Assembly (NCBI GenBank): GCA_949358305.1
Contig: OX442314.1
Coordinates: 66,782,429 to 66,846,428 of the forward strand
Direction: 5' to 3'
Length of the DNA: 64,000 nucleotides
From: Strigamia acuminata
Lineage: Eukaryota > Arthropoda > Chilopoda > Geophilomorpha > Linotaeniidae
Under the pieces are notes generated by a model. It saw only the letters and a list, made by a program, of their open reading frames with translations. It made no database searches and was not told the origin of the DNA. The position numbers and the translations under genes were made by a program. Within the stretch, counting starts at the first letter, position 1, and every line of letters starts with the position of its first letter. Of the stretch, positions 1 through 8,568 are shown one piece after another.

Positions 1-227
1 TCGTAAACGAATCGTTTACAAGTCGTATACAAGTTGTATACGACGTGTATACACCTCGTATACGAACGAAGTTTGGAAAATCCACCGGATACTTACTACG
101 ACATGAAAACACATAGTAGTCACATACGTCTTATTTGGAAATTGTGTTTTCACAAACTTCGTTCGTATACGAGGTGTATACACGTCGTATACGACTTGTA
201 TACGACTTGTAAACGATTCGTTTACGA
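1..227. repeat. Large inverted repeat (75-bp arms)
   Basis: The left arm (1-75) and right arm (153-227) are reverse complements at 74 of 75 positions, around a 77-bp spacer. The arms are built from short steps such as CGTATACGA and GTATACAC. The spacer holds a second inverted pair, TGAAAACACA at 104-113 and TGTGTTTTCA at 143-152. The left arm reaches the window edge, so the true palindrome may be longer. There is no coding signal: open frames here run on both strands and reflect the low-complexity composition. Confidence 0.9.
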
Positions 228-228
228 T

Positions 229-531
229 TACGATCAAAATACGAGCTCGTATACAACGCGTATACGAGCGAGTGGAAATCATCGACCATCTCGAATGCGA
301 CTCGAATACGATTCGAATACATCTCGAATACATCTCGAATACGAGTCGTACGAGTCAAAGTCCGGGAACGGGTCATCGACTATCTCGTACTCGACTCGAA
401 AACGAGTCGAATACGAATTCGCATTCGACTCGAAAACGAGGCGAATACGATTTTGCGTTGAAGAAGGGCAAAATTCGCATTCGACTCGAAAACGAGTCGA
501 ATACGATTTCGCGTTGAAGAAGGGCAAAATT
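229..531. repeat. CG-rich palindromic satellite, left part
   Basis: Degenerate steps (CGAATACGA, CGAATACATCT) give way from about 390 to a regular unit of about 56 bp. Its core is the dyad CGACTCG-AAAA-CGAGTCG, followed by a spacer containing GCGTTGAAGAAGGGC. The same unit resumes at 7362, so this is one array split by the copia insertion. The 5-bp target duplication AAATT occupies 527-531. Open frames on both strands are artefacts of the repeat. Confidence 0.9.
527..531. other. Target-site duplication of copia-1 (left copy)
   Basis: AAATT immediately precedes the LTR and is repeated immediately after the right LTR at 7362-7366. The 5-bp length is usual for copia integrases. Confidence 0.93.
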
Positions 532-1002
532 TGTTGTTTATCAATGCCAAACAGTCCTCCGTACTTGTTTTGCACATTTCTTAATGTATTACTGCATTAT
601 GCAGCCTAGTGTATTTATTAGGATTTATTTCATTATTTAACATTGGGCATAATGCTGCCTCTATACTGTTTACTTTTGTATTACTTATTATTAACACCAG
701 ATGGTGTGCATGTATGTTTTTCACAATCACAATGGCCGCTTGCATGCCAGCAAGCACTCATGTGTTTTCTCCACCTAAATGGACCACATTATGTAAGCAT
801 TTTCGTTTTTATTAAACATTTAGTTTATTTTTACATTGTGTTTGTCACTCATGAGCACTTTAGAGTGCAGTGACTTTATTTTCCACCATTTTCAAGCGCT
901 GGAGGTGCGCGCACGTCATTGCGCTCATATTAGCCGTGTTTCGGCATTTAAACTCGCTTCCACACACAGTATTTTATACTGTGAGCGCACTCCTCTGCTA
1001 CA
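532..1002 (+). repeat. 5' LTR of copia-1
   Basis: The LTR starts TGTTGTTTATC and ends CTCTGCTACA. Length and sequence match the copy at 6891-7361. It should carry the promoter (U3) and polyadenylation signals, but I cannot place the transcription start confidently. The last 11 bases resemble the 3' end of the initiator tRNA (see findings). Confidence 0.96.
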
Positions 1003-1876
1003 AGTGGTAGCAGAGGATGGTTGCTATCCTTGCAGCACGCCGAAACCGCTAATTTTTATCGCCATTTTCGCGAAATTCGCGAATTTGCGATAAATTTTCT
1101 ATTTGCAGATTGCGCCGATTTCCGAGACGATTTTCGTCTCTAGAACGTTCGAGACGACACGCCGACGTTCTCACGTAGTCTGCACGACCAGCTCTACGAT
1201 TTTTCATTTAATTTCGTCCGGATTTCTGCGGGTTTTGCAATTCTCGAGACGAATTTCAATTTATTTTCAGATTTTCGCCATTTTCCAACGAGAATCAACG
1301 TTGGAAACCCGCTTTACACAGCGTGAACGACGATTTGGACTAATTCCCGACTTAGTACACCGTGTACGGTCGTTGTATCGACGATTTTTCTCGAAGAAAC
1401 GACGATTTTCGACGATTTTCGCATTTAAATGCGCAACAACGCCATTTTCGATTCTCGAATATTGGCGCAACGTCTCATCACACTAATTAATACTTGCCTT
1501 TCAGTTGTCGTAATTAGCTTGTTAGTATTTAAGGTCGTATTAAGTTTTTGTGGGTCCTTTAGAATAGTTTTTGCTCTTCTGTTCCAGTCGGAACTATCGC
1601 ATTAACTCATTCCTAGCCAGTGCTTACCGTGGCCAACAGGTACTCCCGCGCCTCCAGGTAGGCGAACGGACCCCTGTGTGTTGGCTGGCTAGGGTTATCT
1701 GACCACTTCAGAAGTGGTTGCCCAATTCGATTGATATCCGCTTTGACAGTGCTCCGATTAGTGCGCCGTATTTGTGTAGTGCTACGCGATATTGTGCACC
1801 GAGACCGTCAAGTGCTCCAATTGTACCATTCTCCATCCAGTGTGTTTTGCTACGGGTTGTTTCGTAACTCCACGTC
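1003..1876 (+). promoter_or_regulatory. Long structured leader of copia-1
   Basis: About 870 nt of untranslated leader lies between LTR and gag. Perfect hairpins include GAGACGA/TCGTCTC (1124-1140), TTTCCAACG/CGTTGGAAA (1282-1307), GTACAC/GTGTAC (1355-1367), the 14-bp palindrome at 1420-1433, GTTCC-AGTC-GGAAC (1581-1594), CCTAGCCAG/CTGGCTAGG (1612-1620 with 1685-1693) and ACCACTT/AAGTGGT (1702-1718). The part from 1581 on has the same layout as in copia-2. Likely roles are genomic RNA packaging, dimerisation or translation control; this is inferred from position and conservation. Small open frames here have no recognisable domain. Confidence 0.7.
1005..1022 (+). other. Primer-binding site, initiator tRNA-Met
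   Basis: TGGTAGCAGAGGATGGTT, 2 nt after the LTR, is complementary over 18 nt to the 3' end of metazoan initiator methionine tRNA, as I recall that sequence. This implies priming from the tRNA 3' terminus, as in yeast Ty1. Drosophila copia instead uses an internal fragment of the same tRNA. Confidence 0.9.
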
Positions 1877-4800
1877 ATGTCGAAGTCCGCAGACGGAAAT
1901 CCAGGACGTCTTCCCATCCTTAGCGTAGGAAACTACGAACTTTGGCAGCGCTCAATGCGCATGGTACTCCGAAGCGAGGAATTGTGGGAACACGTAACTG
2001 AAGAAGAAGAGGCAGAATTCCTTAAAACCGCGGGTGACAAGGAAAAGAAGAAATACAAGCGTCGTAAAGCCAAGGCATTAGGCTTAATATACTGTTCTGT
2101 AAGCGAGGCGAAGAAGTCTGCGCTAGATGATTGTAAAACCCCGAAGGAAGCATGGGACATTTTAGCCAACATTTATGCGCCATCATCTCGCGCACGACAG
2201 GCAGCCATGCGCCGCGAATTTTTGAATTTGCGCCTAGAGCAGGGCGAAGATATGGCCGACTTCTTAGGACGCGTTGACTATCATGTCCGCCAAATGAAGG
2301 ATATCGGAGAGATAACTACGCCTGATCATCACGCTTACCAATACTTGGACTTATTACCTCGTGAATATTCACAAATTTCATTCACGACATATCACTTGCC
2401 CAAAGGAGAATTTACACCAAAGAAAGTGTCCGAACAGTTGCTCGCGGAACATATGCGACTCAAAGCTATGGATTCACGCGACGTGGACAATTCAAAACAT
2501 TCTCGTGCATATGCTGGTGAAAAACAGCAACGTGGGAGAAATCGTTCTCGTCCCTCTCGACCGTTATCTTCGGTGCAGTGTTTTAATTGCCAGGAATTTG
2601 GCCATTACGCAAATAAATGTCCTTTGCCATCGCGCCGAGATGACAAGAATCAACCGGCAGCTTCACTTCAAAGGAAGCCGAGGAGTTCAAGCCATAAACG
2701 CAATAAGAACTCAAACCGAGATGATTCTAGACCAAGGGGGAATTCCAGCGCGAGACGAGAAACAAACTTTTTCGCAAGTGCTCCGCAACAGTTGCCCACA
2801 ATTCACTTCATGCAATCACATGAATGGATCGTGGATTGTGGGGCAACAGATCATGTGTGCCACGTCCAGGCTTGGTTTCAGGACTTTGTTAAAGTTGTGC
2901 CCTTTAACATAGCATTAGGTCAAGGACATTCCGAAGTTCTAGGAAAGGGCAAAGTCCAGATTATCTCCATGATCAACAACGTAGAATGTGTCGTAAATCT
3001 CCAAGATGTGTTGTATGCGCCAAAATTCGAGGCGAATTTGATTTCAGTGTCAAAAATGGACAAAACTAAACATCACATCCATATTTGGAATGGAGACGTC
3101 TATGTCTACAAATCCGACATTAAGCATCCAATGCTTCGGGCCAAAGAAAAGGGCGGCCTTTATTATGTCGACGGCTTGCGCCCACCTTCAACGCTGATGT
3201 CAACAGTGGATGTACCTATTGCGCAGTCAATCGCTCCGACCCGAACATTAGTCACGACAGAAGAGGATTTCATCCAGTATCCAAGAGCAAAGAAAAAGTC
3301 GAAAAATCCTGAACTTTTTACTGATTTTCGGCTTGAATTCCCTCCTTTGCCAAATGAAATTCCTCCACCTGCACCAATCAAAGTAACCCAGTCCAAGACA
3401 CCTCCTGTACCTGTTCCTACCAATCCATTACCTCAAGTCCCATCCTTTGCCGACACATTAAAGGCAATTCCTCCAACTTCCAAACCGAATCTAAAGTCGG
3501 CGAATCAAAAGAAAGTTGCAGCGCCTACGGTTAAAAAGGATGCGACTGGGATATGGCACAGCAGATTGGGTCATCTTCACACCAATGCAATGAAACTTTT
3601 GGCCGGAAATAACCAAGTTTATGGAGTGACACCGGCAGAAGTGAACAAGGAACTTTCGTGTAATCATTGTCGAATTGCGAAATCAACGCGCATTTCCCAT
3701 AAACCTGATGAACATCCTATTTCTACAAAGGCTTTAGATCTCCTACACATGGACGTGTGGGGAGCATCAAGAACGACTTCCTACGGAGGCGCGCGTTATG
3801 TGCTAACGATTATCGACGACGCCACGCGCTATGCCTGGATATTTCCGATGGCTCAAAAATCCCAAGTATTTGGATTGTTCAAAGACTACGTCACACGAAT
3901 CGAACGAGTGACGGGGAAACGAGTGAAGGCCATCCGAACTGACCGAGGAGGAGAATTCTTATCAAATGAATTCGAACGATATCTGAAAGAAACTGGAATT
4001 CAAGCCCAGCGGACCAATCCCCATAGCCCCGCTATGAATGGCACAGCAGAACGAATAAATCGCACAATGGCGGATTATACTCGTGCCATTTTAGATGAAA
4101 CCGGATTACCTAATGAACTTTGGGCGGAATTCGCAGTGACTTTCTCTTATATAAAGAACCGGTGCCCTCATTCTCGTCTCAAAAATGAGGTGCCCTATAT
4201 TTTGTGGCGACGACGTGCCCTTTCGCTCCGACACCTCCGGAAGTTAGGCTCCAAATGCTGGGTACATCACACGGCTCCTGGCAGGGACAAATTGGATCCA
4301 CGAGCTTGGGAGGGCTATTTGGTTGGATACGCCACGACAACGCGAGGTTATCGCGTCTGGAATCCAACAGATAACAAAGTCATCGAATCCATTCACGTCC
4401 AAATTGACGAACGGCAATCCTACAAACGTTCCAACCATTATCGAGGTCCGCAGCAACCGTGGATGGGACCAGATGAGGACCAATCGCATCAAACATCGCA
4501 AACTTATCAACCATTGCGCATTTCACAACCGCATGTGAGGTTTGACGACGGACTGGAATATACTGATTGGCCCAAATTTCCGGATTCAGAGGATGAATGT
4601 GATACGGACTATGACTCTGACGATTCGACCCCAGCGGGTGCTCAATTCCGAACTCCGCCAGCCACTCCAACTCCGGGATCTCCTATTCGAGCCCCTCTAA
4701 TTACTCCAGTAATAACGCCGGTGCCGAGTCCAGTCATTACTCCCGGCAATACACCAAGTCATACACCACCTGGTTCACCTCCGAGTTTTGTAAATGCTCG

Positions 4801-6682
4801 TCGAGGCTCTCGTGGAAATGCGCCACAAGCTCATCAAGCAGCCCACCATGGTCCACCTCCAACTGGAGCTGCAACTGCATATAAATGGCGTTACATTGGT
4901 GGAGATACTGAGTGTAGACACTGGAAAAGGGAGGAACATTTGCGCAAAGTACAGGAACCTGGAAAACTCAAAGTCGATGTTTATTATTTCCCAGAAGCAG
5001 GACTCCGATTACGTTCTAGAGGTGACGTTGAGGAATTCTGTCACATGAACAACATTCCTTATGATCCTGAACTATTTTATTTTGGAAATATGGAATATGA
5101 ATTGGAGGATCTTCCACAACCACTTCCCAGAGTACACCTTTGTCGTCGTGATCCCACAAGTTACGCAGAGGCTGTAAGATTTCCGGATGCAACCAAATGG
5201 CAGGAAGCCATTAATGAAGAGTTAGACACTTTTGCAGAAAGAGGCGTCTATGAAGAGGTCCCTAAACCGGAAAATACAACCATATTAGGGTGCAAGTGGC
5301 TCTTCAAACTGAAGGAAGATGCTCTAGGCAAACCAGCCAGATATCGCGCCAGATTAGTGGCACAGGGCTTTCGCCAAACTTTAGGTGTAGACTACGATGA
5401 AGTCTTTAGCCCTGTTGTCAACTTTGTTCTCATACGCCTATTTTTCTGCCTATTAGTAGTCCTCAAAGGGTGGAAGGACGCGCATTTAGATGTGAAGTGC
5501 GCGTACCTATACGGCGATCTTGCGCACAAAGTATATATGCGCATTCCAGCTGGCGCAACATGTTCAAATCCAAATCATGTATGGCTCCTGATAAAGTCGC
5601 TCTATGGTCTCCACCAGTCCGGGCGCCAATGGTTTGAGAAATTAGATCAAACATTGCGCGATTTAGGATTTCACAGATTACCAGGATGCAACTGTGTATA
5701 CATATACGGAACTTCCGCCGTGATGCTAATATACGTCGATGATATAGTTCTATTTTACGCGACGGATAACGTCCTTACACAATTAATTGCGCTCATCAGC
5801 ACCAAATTCGATGTCGTGAATTTAGGACCAATTACGAAACTCTTAGGTGTAGAGTTCATCCGTACTCCCAAAGGAATCTTCATCATCCAACGTGCATACA
5901 TACAGAAGATTCTCAAGAAATTTGAAATTATCGCCGATAAACTCATCAAGGTCCCAGTAACACCAGGAACGACGCTCGTCAAAGGGTCGAAAGAAGATTT
6001 GCCAGAATTTCCCTATCGCTCACTAATTGGCTCTCTTCTCTTCCTCGCATCGAGGACACGACCTGATATATTATTCTCAGTGATAATGTTGTCACAGTTC
6101 AATAATTGCTACAACCACACTCACATCAAAGCGCTCATGCAGGTTGTGCGCTACGTAGGCAATACTTTGGATTACGCAATTGAACTGTCAAATTGTTCCA
6201 ATGGACAACTATGGGGATATACTGACGCGTCCTGGGCCACCGAAGTCAGCACTTCTTTGAGTTTCGGCGGATATATAGCCTATATTGGAAACGTCCCCAT
6301 CGGATGGAGTTGTCGTAAACAAACCAGCGTGGCGTGCTCAACGATGGAGGCGGAGTTTGTCGCCCTCGTTGAGTGCGTCCGTGAGCTTTATTGGCTGGAT
6401 TACGTCTACAGTTCCGTCCCGATGCTGAATAGATCAACACCACCTTTAGTGTTCTCCGATGCGCTTTCTTCCATCCAATTCACATCAAATGACGTGGAGA
6501 ACAGTAAAACGAAACATATCCGAGTGAAATTTCATTGGATTCGGGAATGGTACACAGCAGGTGCATTCCAATTGCGCAAAGTCCCCGGATCAATGAACGT
6601 GGCAGACATCTTTACCAAATGGTTGGGCTCATCTCAACTGCGTCTCCTGATTTCCCGGATTTTCAATTTCAACCTATCGTGA
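1877..6682 (+). CDS. copia-1 Gag-Pol polyprotein (1601 aa)
   Basis: A single uninterrupted frame encodes all replication proteins. The N-terminal ~210 residues match the UBN2-type copia Gag (YELWQRSMRMVL, then a PKEAWDIL segment). A CCHC zinc knuckle follows at ~235 (CFNCQEFGHYANKC). The aspartic protease motif at ~319 is WIVDCGATDHV, with Cys where Ser or Thr is usual. The pre-integrase zinc region starts near 559 (WHSRLGHLHTNAMKLL). The integrase core has D in HMDVWG (~625), D in RTDRGGEF (~688) and E in NGTAER (~724), with D-35-E spacing. A Pro/Thr-rich linker precedes reverse transcriptase (EVFSPVV at ~1175; catalytic YVDD ~1285). RNase H is near 1448 (TDASWA) and 1488 (STMEAE). The start is the first ATG in frame with Gag, in context CGTCATGTC. 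Gag and Pol share one frame, so the Gag excess must come from proteolysis or RNA processing rather than frameshifting. Confidence 0.97.
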   Translation: MSKSADGNPGRLPILSVGNYELWQRSMRMVLRSEELWEHVTEEEEAEFLKTAGDKEKKKYKRRKAKALGLIYCSVSEAKKSALDDCKTPKEAWDILANIYAPSSRARQAAMRREFLNLRLEQGEDMADFLGRVDYHVRQMKDIGEITTPDHHAYQYLDLLPREYSQISFTTYHLPKGEFTPKKVSEQLLAEHMRLKAMDSRDVDNSKHSRAYAGEKQQRGRNRSRPSRPLSSVQCFNCQEFGHYANKCPLPSRRDDKNQPAASLQRKPRSSSHKRNKNSNRDDSRPRGNSSARRETNFFASAPQQLPTIHFMQSHEWIVDCGATDHVCHVQAWFQDFVKVVPFNIALGQGHSEVLGKGKVQIISMINNVECVVNLQDVLYAPKFEANLISVSKMDKTKHHIHIWNGDVYVYKSDIKHPMLRAKEKGGLYYVDGLRPPSTLMSTVDVPIAQSIAPTRTLVTTEEDFIQYPRAKKKSKNPELFTDFRLEFPPLPNEIPPPAPIKVTQSKTPPVPVPTNPLPQVPSFADTLKAIPPTSKPNLKSANQKKVAAPTVKKDATGIWHSRLGHLHTNAMKLLAGNNQVYGVTPAEVNKELSCNHCRIAKSTRISHKPDEHPISTKALDLLHMDVWGASRTTSYGGARYVLTIIDDATRYAWIFPMAQKSQVFGLFKDYVTRIERVTGKRVKAIRTDRGGEFLSNEFERYLKETGIQAQRTNPHSPAMNGTAERINRTMADYTRAILDETGLPNELWAEFAVTFSYIKNRCPHSRLKNEVPYILWRRRALSLRHLRKLGSKCWVHHTAPGRDKLDPRAWEGYLVGYATTTRGYRVWNPTDNKVIESIHVQIDERQSYKRSNHYRGPQQPWMGPDEDQSHQTSQTYQPLRISQPHVRFDDGLEYTDWPKFPDSEDECDTDYDSDDSTPAGAQFRTPPATPTPGSPIRAPLITPVITPVPSPVITPGNTPSHTPPGSPPSFVNARRGSRGNAPQAHQAAHHGPPPTGAATAYKWRYIGGDTECRHWKREEHLRKVQEPGKLKVDVYYFPEAGLRLRSRGDVEEFCHMNNIPYDPELFYFGNMEYELEDLPQPLPRVHLCRRDPTSYAEAVRFPDATKWQEAINEELDTFAERGVYEEVPKPENTTILGCKWLFKLKEDALGKPARYRARLVAQGFRQTLGVDYDEVFSPVVNFVLIRLFFCLLVVLKGWKDAHLDVKCAYLYGDLAHKVYMRIPAGATCSNPNHVWLLIKSLYGLHQSGRQWFEKLDQTLRDLGFHRLPGCNCVYIYGTSAVMLIYVDDIVLFYATDNVLTQLIALISTKFDVVNLGPITKLLGVEFIRTPKGIFIIQRAYIQKILKKFEIIADKLIKVPVTPGTTLVKGSKEDLPEFPYRSLIGSLLFLASRTRPDILFSVIMLSQFNNCYNHTHIKALMQVVRYVGNTLDYAIELSNCSNGQLWGYTDASWATEVSTSLSFGGYIAYIGNVPIGWSCRKQTSVACSTMEAEFVALVECVRELYWLDYVYSSVPMLNRSTPPLVFSDALSSIQFTSNDVENSKTKHIRVKFHWIREWYTAGAFQLRKVPGSMNVADIFTKWLGSSQLRLLISRIFNFNLS

Positions 6683-6717
6683 CATTCTTAATTTAGTTTT
6701 ACCCGAATTTTGAGGAT

Positions 6718-6782
6718 CATCGAGTTCCAGTGGGAATTTTCGGGCTTCCGTAGTGATTAATATAACAGTACCCGGCTCGATG
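6718..6782 (+). promoter_or_regulatory. Conserved 3' UTR fold of copia-1
   Basis: The outer stem CATCGAG (6718-6724) pairs with CTCGATG (6776-6782). Inside are the hairpin TTCC-AGTG-GGAA (6725-6736) and a second pairing CGGG (6741-6744) with CCCG (6771-6774). Copia-2 keeps the same elements in the same order at 32527-32592, although neighbouring sequence has diverged. The function is unknown. Position just before the polypurine tract suggests a role in RNA stability, packaging or plus-strand priming. Confidence 0.6.
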
Positions 6783-6878
6783 TTCCGAATTATTATTTCC
6801 ATTATTATTATTCTATGTAAAGTTACATTTAAAGTTTTTCCCTTAACTTATTCTTTATTTTTGCGGCTATTTGCCATC

Positions 6879-6890
6879 GAAGGGGGAAAT
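6879..6890 (+). other. Polypurine tract of copia-1
   Basis: GAAGGGGGAAAT directly abuts the 3' LTR. It is the expected plus-strand primer site, and copia-2 has the near-identical GAAAGGGGGAAT at the same place. Confidence 0.9.
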
Positions 6891-7361
6891 TGTTGTTTAT
6901 CAATGCCAAACAGTCCTCCGTACTTGTTTTGCACATTTCTTAATGTATTACTGCATTATGCAGCCTAGTGTATTTATTAGGATTTATTTCATTATTTAAC
7001 ATTGGGCATAATGCTGCCTCTATACTGTTTACTTTTGTATTACTTATTATTAACACCAGATGGTGTGCATGTATGTTTTTCACAATCACAATGGCCGCTT
7101 GCATGCCAGCAAGCACTCATGTGTTTTCTCCACCTAAATGGACCACATTATGTAAGCATTTTCGTTTTTATTAAACATTTAGTTTATTTTTACATTGTGT
7201 TTGTCACTCATGAGCACTTTAGAGTGCAGTGACTTTATTTTCCACCATTTTCAAGCGCTGGAGGTGCGCGCACGTCATTGCGCTCATATTAGCCGTGTTT
7301 CGGCATTTAAACTCGCTTCCACACACAGTATTTTATACTGTGAGCGCACTCCTCTGCTACA
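6891..7361 (+). repeat. 3' LTR of copia-1
   Basis: This 471-bp copy shows no difference by eye from 532-1002. It ends TACA followed by the AAATT duplication and the resumed palindromic satellite. Confidence 0.96.
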
Positions 7362-7787
7362 AAATTCGCATTCGACTCGAAAACGAGTCGACTACGATTT
7401 CGCGTTGAAGAAGGGCAAAATTCGTACTCGACTCGAAAACGAGTCGAATACGAATTCGCATTCGACTCGAAAACGAGTCGAATACGATTTCGCGTTGAAG
7501 AAGGGCAAAATTCGTACTCGACTCGAAAACGAGTCGAATACGATTTCGCGTTGAAGAAGGGCAAAATTCGCATTCGACTCGAAAGCGAGTCGAATACGAT
7601 TTCGCGTTGAAGAAGGGAAAAATTCGCATTCGACTCGAAAGCGAGTCGAATACGATTTCGCGTTGAAGAAGGGCAAAACTCGTATTCGATTCGAAAGCGA
7701 ATCGAATACAATTTTGCGTTGAAAAAGGACAAAAATCGTATTCGATTCGCTTTCGAATCGAATACGAGTTTTGTCCTTTTTCAACGC
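7362..7787. repeat. CG-rich palindromic satellite, right part, ending in a foldback
   Basis: Several ~56-bp units with the dyad CGACTCG-AAAA(or AAAG)-CGAGTCG continue the array cut at 531. Unit length can be read from neighbouring repeats at 7566 and 7622. The last units diverge (CGATTCG replaces CGACTCG). The array closes in a 72-bp inverted repeat at 7716-7787, whose GCGTTGAAAAAGGAC arm returns as GTCCTTTTTCAACGC. 7788-7908 is a short unassigned junction with GCGTCACGTAAC-like direct repeats. Confidence 0.88.
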
Positions 7788-8064
7788 TTGGGAAAAGGAC
7801 TCGAATGCGCCTCCACGTTGCAATGCGCATTTGTGTAAACGATGATGGAATCCCCTGCTTAAATACTGGCTATCGCGTCACGTAACAGCAACGTGCCACG
7901 TCACGTAATTGCAACGTGCCGCGCTATGCCACACAATGTGCCGCCGCGATAGGCCATTGAACCCGAATGTGTGTGATGCAAAACGCGCGAGTACGCGCGC
8001 GGAGAACGCGCGGCAATGCTAGCAACAGGAGCGCAACTGCCCAAGAAATTGCTCAACAATAAAA

Positions 8065-8084
8065 GGCACGTGGAAGCACGTGCC
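8065..8084. other. Perfect 8-bp hairpin in the 1688-bp unit
   Basis: GGCACGTG-GAAG-CACGTGCC lies directly after AATAAA (8059-8064) and shortly before a second AATAAA-like run (CAAATAAAG). It recurs unchanged in all five copies. CACGTG is also an E-box core on each arm. It may be a transcript 3'-end structure or a protein site; the sequence alone cannot decide. Confidence 0.6.
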
Positions 8085-8170
8085 TGAAACAATAGGCACT
8101 TCAAATAAAGTTATTGTTAAAAAACGGGCTTGAAAACCAACAATTACACAATAATTAAGGGGCAAGAAAT

Positions 8171-8194
8171 GAACTTTGCTGCAATGCAAAGTTC
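8171..8194. other. Perfect 9-bp hairpin in the 1688-bp unit
   Basis: GAACTTTGC (8171-8179) pairs with GCAAAGTTC (8186-8194) around a 6-nt loop. It is kept in all five copies. The function is unknown. Confidence 0.6.
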
Positions 8195-8568
8195 TCAAAA
8201 TACAGAGAAATGAAAGTTACACTTGTATAAAGAATTGACAATGTTTGAAACCAATAAAAACTACAAAAACACACTTGTAAAAAACCCAAAACAACCCCCA
8301 GAATGAATTATTTGACTCAAATTAACCCTAAAACAGTCTTGGAGGTCGTGCAGACGACAGAGTCGGATCGGAAGGTTGCTAAAACCTGACGCCAAAACTA
8401 GCAATGGGACAGCTAGTTAGAAAACAGCTTTTTCATCAATCATGAACGCTGAAAACCTCACCCAGGGGTAGAAAATGATGGAGAGAACGTTTTCGCCATC
8501 TAAAACGGTCTAAAACGGGTCTAAAATGCCTAAACCGGCGCCTGGAACGTGGCGCAGTTGTTGGGTCA

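Larger units (their letters stand above)
532..7361 (+). mobile_element. copia-1: complete Ty1/copia LTR retrotransposon
   Basis: This is a full-length element of 6830 bp. Two 471-bp LTRs (TG...CA) flank a primer-binding site for initiator tRNA-Met, a long structured leader, one gag-pol frame, a structured 3' UTR and a polypurine tract. The target-site duplication AAATT lies at 527-531 and 7362-7366. I found no difference between the LTRs by eye. With the intact frame, this suggests a recent insertion that may still be active. It sits inside the CG-rich palindromic satellite. The domain order protease, integrase, reverse transcriptase, RNase H defines the copia superfamily. Confidence 0.97.

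Noticed and set aside
34-609. Long frames in the CG palindromic repeat (also 7307-7830)
   Set aside because: Arg/Ser/Tyr-rich translations on both strands come from the repeat itself, and one runs into the copia LTR.
8059-8110. Histone-type mRNA 3' stem-loop
   Set aside because: The hairpin has the wrong stem and loop (CACGTG arms, GAAG loop) and no histone frame is nearby.
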